A stretch of 27,016 bases of DNA from the NCBI GenBank assembly GCA_002413395.1, contig DHWX01000062.1, positions 1-27,016 on the forward strand, given 5' to 3'. This DNA is from Polaromonas sp. UBA5171 (lineage in GTDB: Bacteria > Pseudomonadota > Gammaproteobacteria > Burkholderiales > Burkholderiaceae_C). The translations under genes and the position numbers were made by a program. The notes beneath the pieces are model-generated. The model ran no database searches and had not been told where the DNA came from. It worked only from the letters and a program-made list of their open reading frames with translations. This document shows positions 13,909 through 23,234 of the stretch, one piece after another; within the stretch, counting starts at the first letter, position 1, and the number at the start of each line of letters is the position of its first letter.

Positions 13909-15315
13909 GTGCAGCCCATTCGCCCCATCGATCCCGTCATCACGTTTCGCAACAGCCAGGGCGAGGCCGTGCGCGGCACGCTGACCAACGTGCAGCGCCG
14001 CTCGCTGGTGATGGAAATTTACAATCCATACTCGATTGTCCAGGTCAGCGAGGTGCTCAACGACCTCACCATTCGCTCGGGCGAGCGGAGCATATACAAG
14101 GGCAAGGCAGTGGCGACCAGCCTGCTCAATACCGGGCTGATGGCAGTGGTGTCGGTGGTGCTGGTTGAAGAGTGGTCTGACCTGAACATGGTGCGCGGCG
14201 ACCTGTCACGCGTCGCGCAAGAAGCGCAGCGCTTTGTCGATGACTGGCAGGGGCGGTTTCGCATTGGGCGGAGTTATCAGGTGGCGATCAGCGAGTTCCG
14301 CGCCTTCCTGGCAGAAACCGCGCGATGGGCCGATCAGGCCGACATGTCGGATGTTCTGCCGCGTGACGCGGATGGCCGGATCCGCGAAGACGTATTTAAT
14401 GATCTGGCCACGCCCATCATGCAAAAGGGCAATGAATATTTCATCTGGCTACAGGAAGAGGGCGGCCTGGTCGCGCCGGAGGATTCGGTGGCCCACCGCA
14501 ATTTTGCACAGACCGCGCTGCACCCGCTGCTGCTGCGCGCGCCTTTTGTCTATCGCACCTTTGCCAAGCCCCTAGGCTACGCGGGCGACTACGAAATGGT
14601 CAATCAGATCATTGGTGATCCGCGCCAGGGCAACAATACTTATTTCCAGATCATTAATGCTTTCTTTCTGAAGGCGGCGGTGGCGCAGGCGCACCGCAAC
14701 CGTATCGACATCCTGGTGGAATACCTGATGAAGGCGGCCGCCGCGGCGCAGGCGCAGGGTCGCCAGATCAATATCCTCAATGTGGGCTGTGGCCCGGCCA
14801 TCGAGATTCAGCGCTTCATTGAACAGCACCCCCATCCTCACCTGATCGCGTTCACCTTGATGGATTTCAGCGAGGTGACGCTGAACTACACCCGGGCTCG
14901 TATCCAGGAGGTGAGCGAGCGCACCGGCAAGAAGGTCGCGGTTGACTATGTCAACGAATCGGTTCACCAGTTGCTCAAACGCGCATCAAGGCGCGACGAC
15001 CTGCTGCACGGCACGAGCTTTGACTTTGTTTATTGCGCCGGCCTGTTTGACTACCTTTCCGACAAAGTCTGCTCGCGCCTCTTACAGTATTTTGTGACGC
15101 GTACCAACCCTGGTGGCACTGTGATGGTGACCAACGTGCATGCCAGCAATCCGCACAAGAACGTGATGGAACACCTGCTCGAATGGCACCTGATCTACCG
15201 CGACGAAGCCAGCCTGACAGCGCTGCTGCCCGAACTGCGCGAGCACACACGCCTGTTTACCGACGAAACCGGCGTGAATGTTTTCGCCGAGTTCCAGATT
15301 CCGAAATCCGTCTGA
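13909..15315 (+). CDS. phcB: PhcB-like SAM-dependent methyltransferase (3-hydroxy fatty acid methyl ester synthase)
   Basis: 468 residues from GTG 13909 (AAGGA 11 nt upstream). Upstream ATGs in frame give an unlikely basic tail. Residues 1-95 form a beta-rich PilZ-like domain (ITFRNSQGEAVRGTLTNVQR). The C-terminal part is a class I methyltransferase: motif I NVGCGPAIEIQ at 291-301 and acidic motif II MDFS near 318-321. In Ralstonia, PhcB methylates a 3-hydroxy fatty acid to make the quorum signal 3-OH PAME or 3-OH MAME. The identity rests on domain order and on the next three genes, which match phcS, phcR and phcQ. The acyl chain used here cannot be predicted. It opens the operon (gaps 15 bp, 6 bp, overlap 4 nt). 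Confidence 0.8.
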   Translation: MQPIRPIDPVITFRNSQGEAVRGTLTNVQRRSLVMEIYNPYSIVQVSEVLNDLTIRSGERSIYKGKAVATSLLNTGLMAVVSVVLVEEWSDLNMVRGDLSRVAQEAQRFVDDWQGRFRIGRSYQVAISEFRAFLAETARWADQADMSDVLPRDADGRIREDVFNDLATPIMQKGNEYFIWLQEEGGLVAPEDSVAHRNFAQTALHPLLLRAPFVYRTFAKPLGYAGDYEMVNQIIGDPRQGNNTYFQIINAFFLKAAVAQAHRNRIDILVEYLMKAAAAAQAQGRQINILNVGCGPAIEIQRFIEQHPHPHLIAFTLMDFSEVTLNYTRARIQEVSERTGKKVAVDYVNESVHQLLKRASRRDDLLHGTSFDFVYCAGLFDYLSDKVCSRLLQYFVTRTNPGGTVMVTNVHASNPHKNVMEHLLEWHLIYRDEASLTALLPELREHTRLFTDETGVNVFAEFQIPKSV

Positions 15316-15330
15316 AGGGGGTGCGCCACC

Positions 15331-16683
15331 GTGAAGCCCGCCAAATTATCCCCTTATCACTCGGAAATGAGCGAGTTCCGCCTGGCTTACAGCAAGGCCG
15401 GAGCAATTGTTTCGGTGGTATTGGTGCTGTTCGGCGCCGGCCTGGACATTTCCACCTATCCAACCCATTTTGCTGAATTCGGCGCGGCGCGCATCGTGAC
15501 ATCGGCGCTGACACTGCTGGTGTTCGGGTTCCTGCGCAGTTCCGCGCTTAGCCAAAAATACGTGCGGTCGCTCACACTTCTTTGGCTGGCGTTGCCGCAG
15601 ATCATGATTGCCTGGATGATCTGGCGAACCGAAGGCGTGGAATCCATCTATTTTGTGGGCTTGCACCTGGCCCTGTATGCCACCGGCATTATTTTGCCGA
15701 TCGGTTTTTTGGAGGGCGTAGGCTTCGGCTTGTTTACCTATCTGCTTTATTTCCTGGCGTGTTACTGGCATCCGCAGGGCCTTGAAAACATCAACCGATT
15801 CGTTGGTGTGTCCCTGTTCATTTTGTTTTCAGCGACGGTCAGTGCCTTCTGCACCTATTTCAATGAACGCGGTCGTCTGAACGTATTCCGTTTGCAACGG
15901 CAGGTGGGCGAGAAAAATGCGGCCCTGGAGCAGTCCAACCAGGTGCTGGCGCAAACCAACACCGCCCTCGCCGAAGTCAAAGGCCAGCTCATCCAGCGCG
16001 AAAAAATGGCGGCACTGGGCACTTTGTCGGCGGGCCTGCTGCATGAGGTCAACAACCCGGTGAATTACAGCCTGATGGCCATCAACATGGCCCTGATGGA
16101 CCCGGCCGCCACGCAAAGCGCCGAACTCAAGGAGAGCCTGACCGACGCGCGCGAGGGCATGCAGCGGGTGCAAAACATCGTGTCCGACCTGAAAACCTTT
16201 GCCTATCAAAAGGCGGGGGACGACAGCCAGCGCATGTTTCTGCTCGAAAAAGCCATTCAGTCCGCATTGCGCCTGACCAGTTTTGATCTCAAGGGGATTG
16301 CGGTAGCGCTTGCGCTGCCGCAAGACACGCATGTGATAGGCGATGAGCCAGCCATTATTGGCGTACTGATCAACCTGCTGAGCAATGCCGCGCAGGCCTT
16401 GCAGCGCGCCGGGCGTGAGCAGCCGCGCATCTCCCTGAGCGGCGAGCACCAAGACGGGCGGCTCTGGCTGGCGGTGCGCGACAACGGCACCGGCATTGCG
16501 CCCGATCACATCAGCCGCGTGCTGGAGCCGTTTTTTACCACCCGCGACGTAGGTGCCGGGCTAGGCTTGGGCCTGAGCGTGAGCTATGGCATCATCCAGC
16601 GCCACGGCGGCACGCTCTCGGTCACCAGCGAGTTCGGTGCGTGGACCGAATTTTCCTTTGACCTGGCAGCAGCTCAGCCCTGA
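15331..16683 (+). CDS. phcS: PhcS-like sensor histidine kinase
   Basis: 450 residues from GTG 15331; AAGGGG lies about 11 nt upstream. About six hydrophobic segments between residues 20 and 175 form the membrane sensor, with no periplasmic domain of note, which suits a lipophilic signal. A coiled region (QVGEKNAALEQSNQVLAQTN) links to the kinase: H-box LLHEVNNP with His238, N-box LINLLSNAAQAL with Asn352, G1 DNGTGIAP (Asp384) and G2 AGLGLGLS near 409. In Ralstonia, PhcS detects the methyl ester and signals through PhcR. All catalytic motifs are present. Confidence 0.82.
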   Translation: MKPAKLSPYHSEMSEFRLAYSKAGAIVSVVLVLFGAGLDISTYPTHFAEFGAARIVTSALTLLVFGFLRSSALSQKYVRSLTLLWLALPQIMIAWMIWRTEGVESIYFVGLHLALYATGIILPIGFLEGVGFGLFTYLLYFLACYWHPQGLENINRFVGVSLFILFSATVSAFCTYFNERGRLNVFRLQRQVGEKNAALEQSNQVLAQTNTALAEVKGQLIQREKMAALGTLSAGLLHEVNNPVNYSLMAINMALMDPAATQSAELKESLTDAREGMQRVQNIVSDLKTFAYQKAGDDSQRMFLLEKAIQSALRLTSFDLKGIAVALALPQDTHVIGDEPAIIGVLINLLSNAAQALQRAGREQPRISLSGEHQDGRLWLAVRDNGTGIAPDHISRVLEPFFTTRDVGAGLGLGLSVSYGIIQRHGGTLSVTSEFGAWTEFSFDLAAAQP

Positions 16684-16689
16684 ACCCGA

Positions 16690-17895
16690 ATGACCGCCAT
16701 GCCATCGCCGCCCCAAACTGCCCGAACGCCCCAAGCCGCCTGCGCCATTCTGTTTGTGGATGACGAGCCGCAAACCTGCAAGTGGTTCACCCGCCTGTTT
16801 TCGGACGAGTTTGCCATTCTTACCGCTGGCGGCGCTGACGAGGCACAGCAAATGCTGCGCGAGCACGACGCGGCCATTGCAGTGCTGGTCACCGACTACC
16901 GCATGCCGGGCCGCGATGGCCTGTCCCTGCTGCTTGCGGCCCAGCACGAACACCGGCAGGTGGTGCGCCTGCTGGCCACCGCCTATGCCGAAAAAGCCGT
17001 GGCCGTGGCCGCCATCAACCAGGGGCGGGTGCAGTGCATTCTGGAAAAGCCGTTTGACGCGGCGCAGGTGCGTGCGGCGCTGCGCGAAGCCCTTGAAACC
17101 TACCGCCGGCGCGAGCGCGACCACGCCCTGATTGAAGGCCGCGCGGCCGCCATGCGCGAGACGCTGGGCTTTCTGGCACACGAGCTGAACACGCCGCTGG
17201 CCACGGTGCGCGGCTACCTGGAAGAGCTCAAGGCCCGCTACCGTGGCCCGATGGAAGACGCGTCGCCGCGCGCAGCGCTGATCGCTGAAAACCGGCCCGG
17301 CGATGCGCTCAAGATGATCGAGGCGGCCGAGAGCCGGGCACTCTATGCGCAGTCGCTGGTGGCCACCTTTGTGCAATCGGCGCGCAACGCCTACCCCGGT
17401 ACGGCAGCGCTGCCGCTGTGGGCCAGCCGCCTTGTCAACACCTTGCTGGACGAGTACCCCTTTGAAGGCAACGAGCGCGCCTGGGTCAGCACCGATCTGC
17501 AGGCCGATTTTGAGCTGCCCGGGCAACCTGACCTGCTCTATCTGGTGCTGTGCACCCTGACAAAAAATGCGCTGCTCGCCTTGCGCGGGTGCCCGCAGCC
17601 AGGCCTGCGCATCACGCTGGAAAGTAGCGCGAGCGCGTCGGGCAGCGAGCCGCAGTCGGTGATTCGTTTCACTGACAATGGGCCGGGCATCGCGCCTGGC
17701 ATTCTGGCGCGGCTCACGCACGAGCCGGTGACCACGCGCGCTGCCCAGGGCGGCAGCGGCATGGGGCTGCTGTTTTGCCGTCGCGTGGTGCAGTCGATGG
17801 GCGGGCGGATCGAGGTCGGCTCCGAGCCCGGGCGCGGCACCAGCGTCACCCTGATATTCAAACCTGACGAAAACCTGGAAGAGATCGAACCATGA
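16690..17895 (+). CDS. phcR: PhcR-like hybrid response regulator with kinase domain
   Basis: 401 residues. The N-terminal receiver has Asp24-Asp25, the phosphoacceptor Asp69 in LVTDYRMPG, Thr97 and Lys120. A coiled linker leads to a HisKA-like segment FLAHELNTPLATVRG with His164, then N-box TLTKNALLAL (Asn293), G1 DNGPGIAPG (329) and G2 GGSGMGL (354). This receiver-before-kinase architecture is characteristic of PhcR and unlike usual hybrid kinases. It would take phosphate from the PhcS-like protein. The start at 16690 has no strong ribosome binding site; ATG 16699 is an alternative. It overlaps the next gene by ATGA. Confidence 0.82.
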   Translation: MTAMPSPPQTARTPQAACAILFVDDEPQTCKWFTRLFSDEFAILTAGGADEAQQMLREHDAAIAVLVTDYRMPGRDGLSLLLAAQHEHRQVVRLLATAYAEKAVAVAAINQGRVQCILEKPFDAAQVRAALREALETYRRRERDHALIEGRAAAMRETLGFLAHELNTPLATVRGYLEELKARYRGPMEDASPRAALIAENRPGDALKMIEAAESRALYAQSLVATFVQSARNAYPGTAALPLWASRLVNTLLDEYPFEGNERAWVSTDLQADFELPGQPDLLYLVLCTLTKNALLALRGCPQPGLRITLESSASASGSEPQSVIRFTDNGPGIAPGILARLTHEPVTTRAAQGGSGMGLLFCRRVVQSMGGRIEVGSEPGRGTSVTLIFKPDENLEEIEP

Positions 17896-18857
17896 GCCCG
17901 GACAAAATTCTTTTCGTTGACGACGAACCCATGGCGCTCAAATACTTTGAGCGCCTGGTCAGCCCGCTGGCACCCGTCATCACCGCCGCGTCGGTCGAGC
18001 AAGGCAAGGCCGTGCTGCGCGAGCGCGGCGGCGAGATTGCAGTGCTGGTGTCTGACCAGCGCATGCCAGGCGCGCACGGCAACGAGCTGCTCCGCTACGC
18101 GCGCGAATTTCATCCCGGAATTGTGCGCATGCTCACCACCGCGTATTCCGAACTCGGCGAGGCCATCGAGGCCATCAACAGCGGAGAAATCTACCGCTAC
18201 ATCACCAAGCCGTGGGAAATGGGCAGCCTGCACGCCGACCTGCGCAATGCGCTGGAGCTGGCTGAACTGCGCAACGAGCGCGACCACCTGGTGCGCGAGA
18301 AGCTGCTGGTGCAGCAGCAGCAACTGCTGGGCAGCCGCCTGGCCAGCCTGGCGATGCTGGGCGCGGGCCTGGCGCCAGGCAACAGCAGCGCCGCCCTGCA
18401 GCGTTACGCGCGCGCCGCGCTGGCGGCGGGCTGCAGCGCGCCCGCCACGCCCTGGCATCAGTGGGACCATGCCGGCCTGCTGCAAGCCGAGGCGCAACGC
18501 GGCATCGCCATTGCCCAAGGCCTGGCGCGCTGGCAGGCGGAGTTTGGCGATGACCGCACGCCTGAACGCGCCTTTGCGCTGCTGGCGCAGGCGCTTGGTG
18601 CGCAGGCGCAAGGCCCAAGCGTGCACCTGCCTTCTGCCGCGCCCCTGACCGCCCTGCTCGACGCCGCGCCAGGCGAGTTGCCGCAGACCGCAGAGACGGC
18701 CTGGCTGGCCTGGCTGCTGTGGTGGAACGCGCCAGTGCAAGTGCAGGCCGGTGGCGCTGCAGGCGAGTGGATTGTGCAAGCCGCCGCCGACGCAGCCGAG
18801 CCCGCGCTAGAACCCGATTGGCTCGAGCGCATGATCGGGCAACTGGCCGAGCGCTGA
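17892..18857 (+). CDS. phcQ: PhcQ-like response regulator
   Basis: 321 residues. Receiver at about 4-120 with Asp10-Asp11, phosphoacceptor Asp55 in LVSDQRMPG, Thr82/Thr83 and Lys106 in ITKPWEMG. A coiled-coil follows (ERDHLVREKLLVQQQQLLGS), then an alanine-rich C-terminal region of about 180 residues with no recognised output domain. In Ralstonia, PhcQ modulates expression of quorum-sensing target genes. The closing position after PhcR, coupled by a 4-nt overlap, fits. The master regulator phcA is not in the window. Confidence 0.8.
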   Translation: MSPDKILFVDDEPMALKYFERLVSPLAPVITAASVEQGKAVLRERGGEIAVLVSDQRMPGAHGNELLRYAREFHPGIVRMLTTAYSELGEAIEAINSGEIYRYITKPWEMGSLHADLRNALELAELRNERDHLVREKLLVQQQQLLGSRLASLAMLGAGLAPGNSSAALQRYARAALAAGCSAPATPWHQWDHAGLLQAEAQRGIAIAQGLARWQAEFGDDRTPERAFALLAQALGAQAQGPSVHLPSAAPLTALLDAAPGELPQTAETAWLAWLLWWNAPVQVQAGGAAGEWIVQAAADAAEPALEPDWLERMIGQLAER

Positions 18858-18921
18858 CAGATTGCCGGGCGAGCGCGGCGCTGTGGCCAACTCCCCCTAG
18901 AATCGGCCCCAGAGGGACCGC

Positions 18922-21711
18922 ATGACGCCAGAGGCCAAAGCCAGACAAACCATCGACGCGCTGCTTGTGCAGGCAGGCTGGCACGTTTGTGATATGGCCC
19001 ACGCCAACATCCACGCCGCGCGTGGCGTGGCGCTGCGTGAATTCCCATTGAACACCGGCTACGGCTTTGCCGATTACCTGCTCTACATCGACGGCAAAGC
19101 CGCTGGCGTGATCGAGGCCAAGAAAGAAGGCAGCACCCTCACCGGCGTCGAAGTGCAATCCGCCCGCTACGTCCAAGGCTTGCCCGCCACGCTGCCCGCC
19201 TGGCGCAGGCCCTTGCCGTTCAGCTACGAGTCCACCGGCGTCGAGACCCACTTCACCCAGGGGCTGGACCCGCAGCCGCGCGCCCGTGCCGTGTTTGCCT
19301 TTCACCGGCCCGAAACGCTGGCCGCCTTCCTGAAGGATTTACCAAACAGCAGCGCCATCCACACCGGCACGGCCAACCCGCTGGTAGCAAGCGACGCCGG
19401 TTTTGCCAGCGCCACCTTCCTCAGCCGCATGCAAGCCCTGCCGCCGCTGATTGAAGAAGGTTTGTGGCCCGCCCAGATCATCGCCATTCGCAACCTGGAG
19501 GCATCGCTCAAAGCCAACAAGCCCCGCGCCCTGATCCAGATGGCCACCGGCAGCGGCAAAACGTTTACCAGCATCAGCTTCATCTACCGCCTGATCAAGT
19601 TTGCCGGCGCCAAGCGCGTGCTGTTTCTGGTGGACCGCGGCAACCTCGGGCGCCAGACCAAAAAAGAGTTTGACCAATACACCTCGCCCTACAACAACTA
19701 CAAGTTTGGCGAGGAATACATCGTCCAGCACCTCACCAGCAACCAGCTCGACACGACGGCCCGCGTCACCATCTGCACCATCCAGCGTCTGTTCAGCATG
19801 CTCAAAGGCCGCGAGCTGGCACCCGAAGACGACGAGCAAAGCGTCGATGACCTCGGCAACCTGTTCGCCAAACCCGAGCCCATTGGCTACAACCCAAGCT
19901 TCCCGATCGAAACCTTTGACATCATCGTCACCGACGAGGCGCACCGCAGCATCTACAACCTGTGGCGCCAGGTGCTGGAGTACTTTGACGCCTACCTCAT
20001 CGGCCTGACCGCCACGCCCAGCAAGCAAACCTTTGGCTTCTTCAACCAAAACCTGGTCATGGAATACGGCCACCAGCAGGCTGTGGCCGATGGCGTCAAC
20101 GTCAACTACGACGTCTACCGCATCCGCACCCAGGTCAGCGAGCACGGCAGCCAGGTCGAAGCCGGTTACTCCGTCGGCTACCGCGACCGCCTGACCCGCA
20201 AAACCCGCTGGCAAGAGCTGGACGAAGACATGGCCTACGACGCCGACGCGCTGGACCGCGCCGTGCAAACCCCCGACCAGATCCGCACCATAGCCCGCAC
20301 CTTTCGCGACAAGCTGTTCACGGAGATATTCCCCGGCCGCACCGAGGTGCCCAAGACCATCGTGTTTGCCAAGGACGACAACCACGCCGAGAAGATTGTC
20401 GAAATCCTGCGCGAAGAGTTTGGCAAGGGCAACGACTTTGCGCAGAAGATCACCTACCGCACTACAGGCGAGAAGCCCGAGAACCTGATCAGCGCCTTCA
20501 GAAACAGCTACTTCCCGCGCATCGCCGTCACCGTGGACATGATCGCCACCGGCACCGACATCAAACCGGTCGAAATTGTCATGTTCATGCGCTCGGTGAA
20601 AAGCCGCAACTTCTTCGAGCAGATGAAAGGCCGAGGCGTGCGCATCATCCCGCCCACCGACCTGCAGGCCGTCACCCCCGACGCCAAAGCCAAAGACCAC
20701 TTCGTCATCGTCGATTGCGTGGGCGTGTGCGAGCAAGACAAAACCGACTCCGCCCCCATGGACCAGAAAAAGTCCGTGCCCTTCGACAAACTGCTGCAAG
20801 CCGTGGCACTGGGCAATGTGGAGCCCGAAGTGCTGTCCAGCGTCGCCGCCCGCCTGGCCCGGCTCGACCGCGAGCTGACCGAGAGCGACAGACTCAAAAT
20901 CATGCAGGCCAGCGGTGGCTATTCGCTGAAAGACCTGGCGCGCGGCATTGTGGATGCCCTTGACCCCGACTTGGCCGCCGACCACCCTGAGGCAGTCGAA
21001 GGGCGCATCACCAACGCCACCAAACCGCTGTGCGACCCGGCGCTGCGCCATCTGCTCATGACCCTCAAGCAGAAGGCCGAGCAAATCATCGACACCGTCA
21101 CGCAAGACAGCCTGCTGCAAGCCGACTTTAGCGAGGCCGCCCGCGAGCGCGCCCAAGGCACGGTTGACTCCTTTGAGCGCTTTATTGCCGAGCACAAAGA
21201 CGAAATCACCGCCTTGCAAATTCTCTACAACCGTCCGCAAAGGTTGCAGGGCAATGCCGTCGCCGAGCCCTTGACCTTTGACGCGCTCAAAACCCTGGCC
21301 GACGCCCTGCAAGCCCCGCCGCACCTGTGGACCGAGGGGCAGCTCTGGCAAGCCTACGCCGCGCTGGACAAAACCAAGGTCAAAGGTGACAACCGCCGCC
21401 GCATCCTCACCGACCTGGTCAGCCTGGTGCGCTTCGCCATGCACCAGGACAACGAGCTGGTGCCCTTCCCCGAGCGCGTCAACGCCAACTTCAAGGCCTG
21501 GCTGGCGCAAAGCGGCACCTCCTTCACCCCCGAACAACTCCACTGGCTAGAAATGATCCGTGACCACATCGCAGCCAACCTCGGCATCGAGCCCGACGAT
21601 TTTGACTACTCCCCTTTTGCGCAAGAGGGCGGCATAGGCAAGGTGCATCAGCTGTTTGGCGCGGAATTGCCGAAGGTGCTTGAAGCGATGAATCGGGAGT
21701 TGGCGGCGTGA
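18922..21711 (+). CDS. hsdR: Type I restriction enzyme R subunit (HsdR)
   Basis: 929 residues. The N-terminal nuclease motif is visible as ADYLLY (Asp51) followed by IEAKKEG (Glu65, Lys67), the PD-(D/E)xK core. The translocase has Walker A ATGSGKT (208-214), DEAH (338-341), TATP (363-366) and the motif V-VI region IATGTDIKPVEIVMFMRSVK and FFEQMKGRGVR. The C-terminal 250 residues resemble the EcoEI-type R C-domain. It translocates and cleaves DNA not modified at the recognition site. GAGGGA precedes the ATG at 18922, 64 bp after phcQ. The stop overlaps the next start by 4 nt (GTGA), showing that the R gene leads an operon. Confidence 0.95.
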   Translation: MTPEAKARQTIDALLVQAGWHVCDMAHANIHAARGVALREFPLNTGYGFADYLLYIDGKAAGVIEAKKEGSTLTGVEVQSARYVQGLPATLPAWRRPLPFSYESTGVETHFTQGLDPQPRARAVFAFHRPETLAAFLKDLPNSSAIHTGTANPLVASDAGFASATFLSRMQALPPLIEEGLWPAQIIAIRNLEASLKANKPRALIQMATGSGKTFTSISFIYRLIKFAGAKRVLFLVDRGNLGRQTKKEFDQYTSPYNNYKFGEEYIVQHLTSNQLDTTARVTICTIQRLFSMLKGRELAPEDDEQSVDDLGNLFAKPEPIGYNPSFPIETFDIIVTDEAHRSIYNLWRQVLEYFDAYLIGLTATPSKQTFGFFNQNLVMEYGHQQAVADGVNVNYDVYRIRTQVSEHGSQVEAGYSVGYRDRLTRKTRWQELDEDMAYDADALDRAVQTPDQIRTIARTFRDKLFTEIFPGRTEVPKTIVFAKDDNHAEKIVEILREEFGKGNDFAQKITYRTTGEKPENLISAFRNSYFPRIAVTVDMIATGTDIKPVEIVMFMRSVKSRNFFEQMKGRGVRIIPPTDLQAVTPDAKAKDHFVIVDCVGVCEQDKTDSAPMDQKKSVPFDKLLQAVALGNVEPEVLSSVAARLARLDRELTESDRLKIMQASGGYSLKDLARGIVDALDPDLAADHPEAVEGRITNATKPLCDPALRHLLMTLKQKAEQIIDTVTQDSLLQADFSEAARERAQGTVDSFERFIAEHKDEITALQILYNRPQRLQGNAVAEPLTFDALKTLADALQAPPHLWTEGQLWQAYAALDKTKVKGDNRRRILTDLVSLVRFAMHQDNELVPFPERVNANFKAWLAQSGTSFTPEQLHWLEMIRDHIAANLGIEPDDFDYSPFAQEGGIGKVHQLFGAELPKVLEAMNRELAA

Positions 21712-23234
21712 GTGTCAAACAACGTATCTTCATCAGCTCGGTGCAGAAAGAGCTGGCACAGGAACGGCAGGCGGTCAAGGATTTCATCCATGCCGACCCG
21801 TTACTATCGCGTTTTTTTGAAGTTTTCTTGTTTGAAGACTTGCCCGCCGCTGACCTGCGTGCGGATGAGGTGTACTTGAGCGAAGTAGACCGCTGCACCC
21901 TCTACCTTGCCTTGTTTGGCAATGACTATGGTTTTGAAGATGCGCAAGGCATATCGCCGACGGAGCATGAATTTGACCGCGCCACCGTTTTAGGCAAACC
22001 CCGCCTGATTTATGTGCGCGGTGGTGATGACGGTGCACGCCACCCCAAGATGCGTTCATTGGTGCGCAAAGCGGGCGACCAGTTGATTCGCCGTCGCTTT
22101 GGCGATACGCCAGAACTGATTGCCGCCATTCATGCCAGCTTGGTGGAACACCTGGCCCGCACGGGCGCGCTGCGCACCAGTCCGTTTGACGCAACAGCCT
22201 GTGCCGACGCTACGCTGGCCGACATCTCGCAAGACAAACTGTCCCTTTTCCTGGCCCGTGCGCAGAGCAACCGTGGCTATGCACTCGACCCGGCCACGCC
22301 CATGCACAGTGCGTTGACTCACTTGAACCTGCTGGATGCCGGGCAACCCAGCCATGCGGCCATCCTGCTCTTTGGCCAAGCCCCGCAGCGCTTCTTGCCC
22401 AGCTCGGAGCTCAAGTGCATGCACTTTCATGGCACGGGGGTAAGCAAGCCCATACCCTCGTACCAAATCTACAAAGGTACGGTTTTTGAACTGGTCGATC
22501 AGGCGCTGGATTTTGTGCTGTCCAAGATTGCCAGAGCCGTGGGCACCCGTGCAGCAGGCGCACAGGCCCCGGTTGAATATGAGCTGCCGCGCGAAGCCGT
22601 GGCAGAGGCCATCGTCAACGCCGTGGCGCACCGGGACTACACGTCCAACGCCTCAGTGCAGGTCATGCTGTTTGCAGACAGGCTGGAAATCTGGAACCCC
22701 GGTGAGTTGCCCCCACAGCTGACCGTGGACAACCTGCGCCGCCCGCATGCCTCCATTCCCCGCAGCCCGCGCATTGCCGAGCCGCTGTTTTTGGCCCGCT
22801 ACATTGAAAAGGCGGGCACCGGTACGCTGGACATGATCAGCCAGTGTGCCAAAGCGGGCTTGCCAGCGCCGGAGTTTCGGCAAGACGGCGGGCAATTTAT
22901 TCAAACTTTGTGGCGGCCCAAGGGTACGACGGATGGTGCCGAAGTGGCTACGGCAGGGACCAAGCCAGGCACCAAGTTGGCACCAAGTCGGCACCAAGTC
23001 GAAATCCTCGCCAAAGCCAGCACTGGCGCGGCTTTGACCGATTTGATGGCGGTGGCCAAACGCACTGACAGGACCAAGTTCAGGCACCAAGTCATTCAGC
23101 CATTGATGGAACAGGGCTTGCTGGAAATGACCCTGCCCGACAAACCCACCAGCAGCCAGCAAAAATACCGCCTCACCGAGCAAGGCGCGGCGTGGCTGAC
23201 CAATCGGGCCACAAAGGGGTCAAAGGGGCCATGA
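21708..23234 (+). CDS. DUF4062-GHKL ATPase-HTH protein in restriction operon
   Basis: 508 residues starting with GTG inside the hsdR stop. Residues 5-100 fit DUF4062 (RIFISSVQKELAQERQAVKD, YLSEVDRCTLYLALFGNDYG), a TIR-like fold by published comparison. Residues about 290-345 fit an ATP-binding domain of the AlbA_2-associated type (HATPase_c_4): LPREAVAEAIVNAVAHRDY, with the N-box-like Glu300/Asn304, and ADRLEIWNPGELP. The last 90 residues form a winged-helix region (KFRHQVIQPLMEQGLLEMT). Most relatives begin with AlbA_2 instead of DUF4062. It may sense or regulate in the restriction island; the activity is unknown. The C-terminal linker contains an 11-bp tandem repeat. The stop overlaps hsdS by ATGA. 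Confidence 0.85.
   Translation: MSVKQRIFISSVQKELAQERQAVKDFIHADPLLSRFFEVFLFEDLPAADLRADEVYLSEVDRCTLYLALFGNDYGFEDAQGISPTEHEFDRATVLGKPRLIYVRGGDDGARHPKMRSLVRKAGDQLIRRRFGDTPELIAAIHASLVEHLARTGALRTSPFDATACADATLADISQDKLSLFLARAQSNRGYALDPATPMHSALTHLNLLDAGQPSHAAILLFGQAPQRFLPSSELKCMHFHGTGVSKPIPSYQIYKGTVFELVDQALDFVLSKIARAVGTRAAGAQAPVEYELPREAVAEAIVNAVAHRDYTSNASVQVMLFADRLEIWNPGELPPQLTVDNLRRPHASIPRSPRIAEPLFLARYIEKAGTGTLDMISQCAKAGLPAPEFRQDGGQFIQTLWRPKGTTDGAEVATAGTKPGTKLAPSRHQVEILAKASTGAALTDLMAVAKRTDRTKFRHQVIQPLMEQGLLEMTLPDKPTSSQQKYRLTEQGAAWLTNRATKGSKGP
22968..23000 (+). repeat. Three tandem 11-bp units in the DUF4062 gene
   Basis: GGCACCAAGTT, GGCACCAAGTC and GGCACCAAGTC follow one another without gap; a further single copy lies at 23083-23093. 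Eleven is not a multiple of three, so gain or loss of a unit would shift the frame and remove the C-terminal winged helix. Confidence 0.85.

Noticed and set aside
17538..18779. Long minus-strand frames across the phcR/phcQ genes
   Set aside because: High G+C shadow of intact receiver and kinase domains on the plus strand.
19339..21543. A 734-codon minus-strand frame opposite hsdR
   Set aside because: It is the mirror of a G+C-rich gene with all helicase motifs on the other strand, and its sequence is low-complexity Gly/Val/Asp. Shadow frame.
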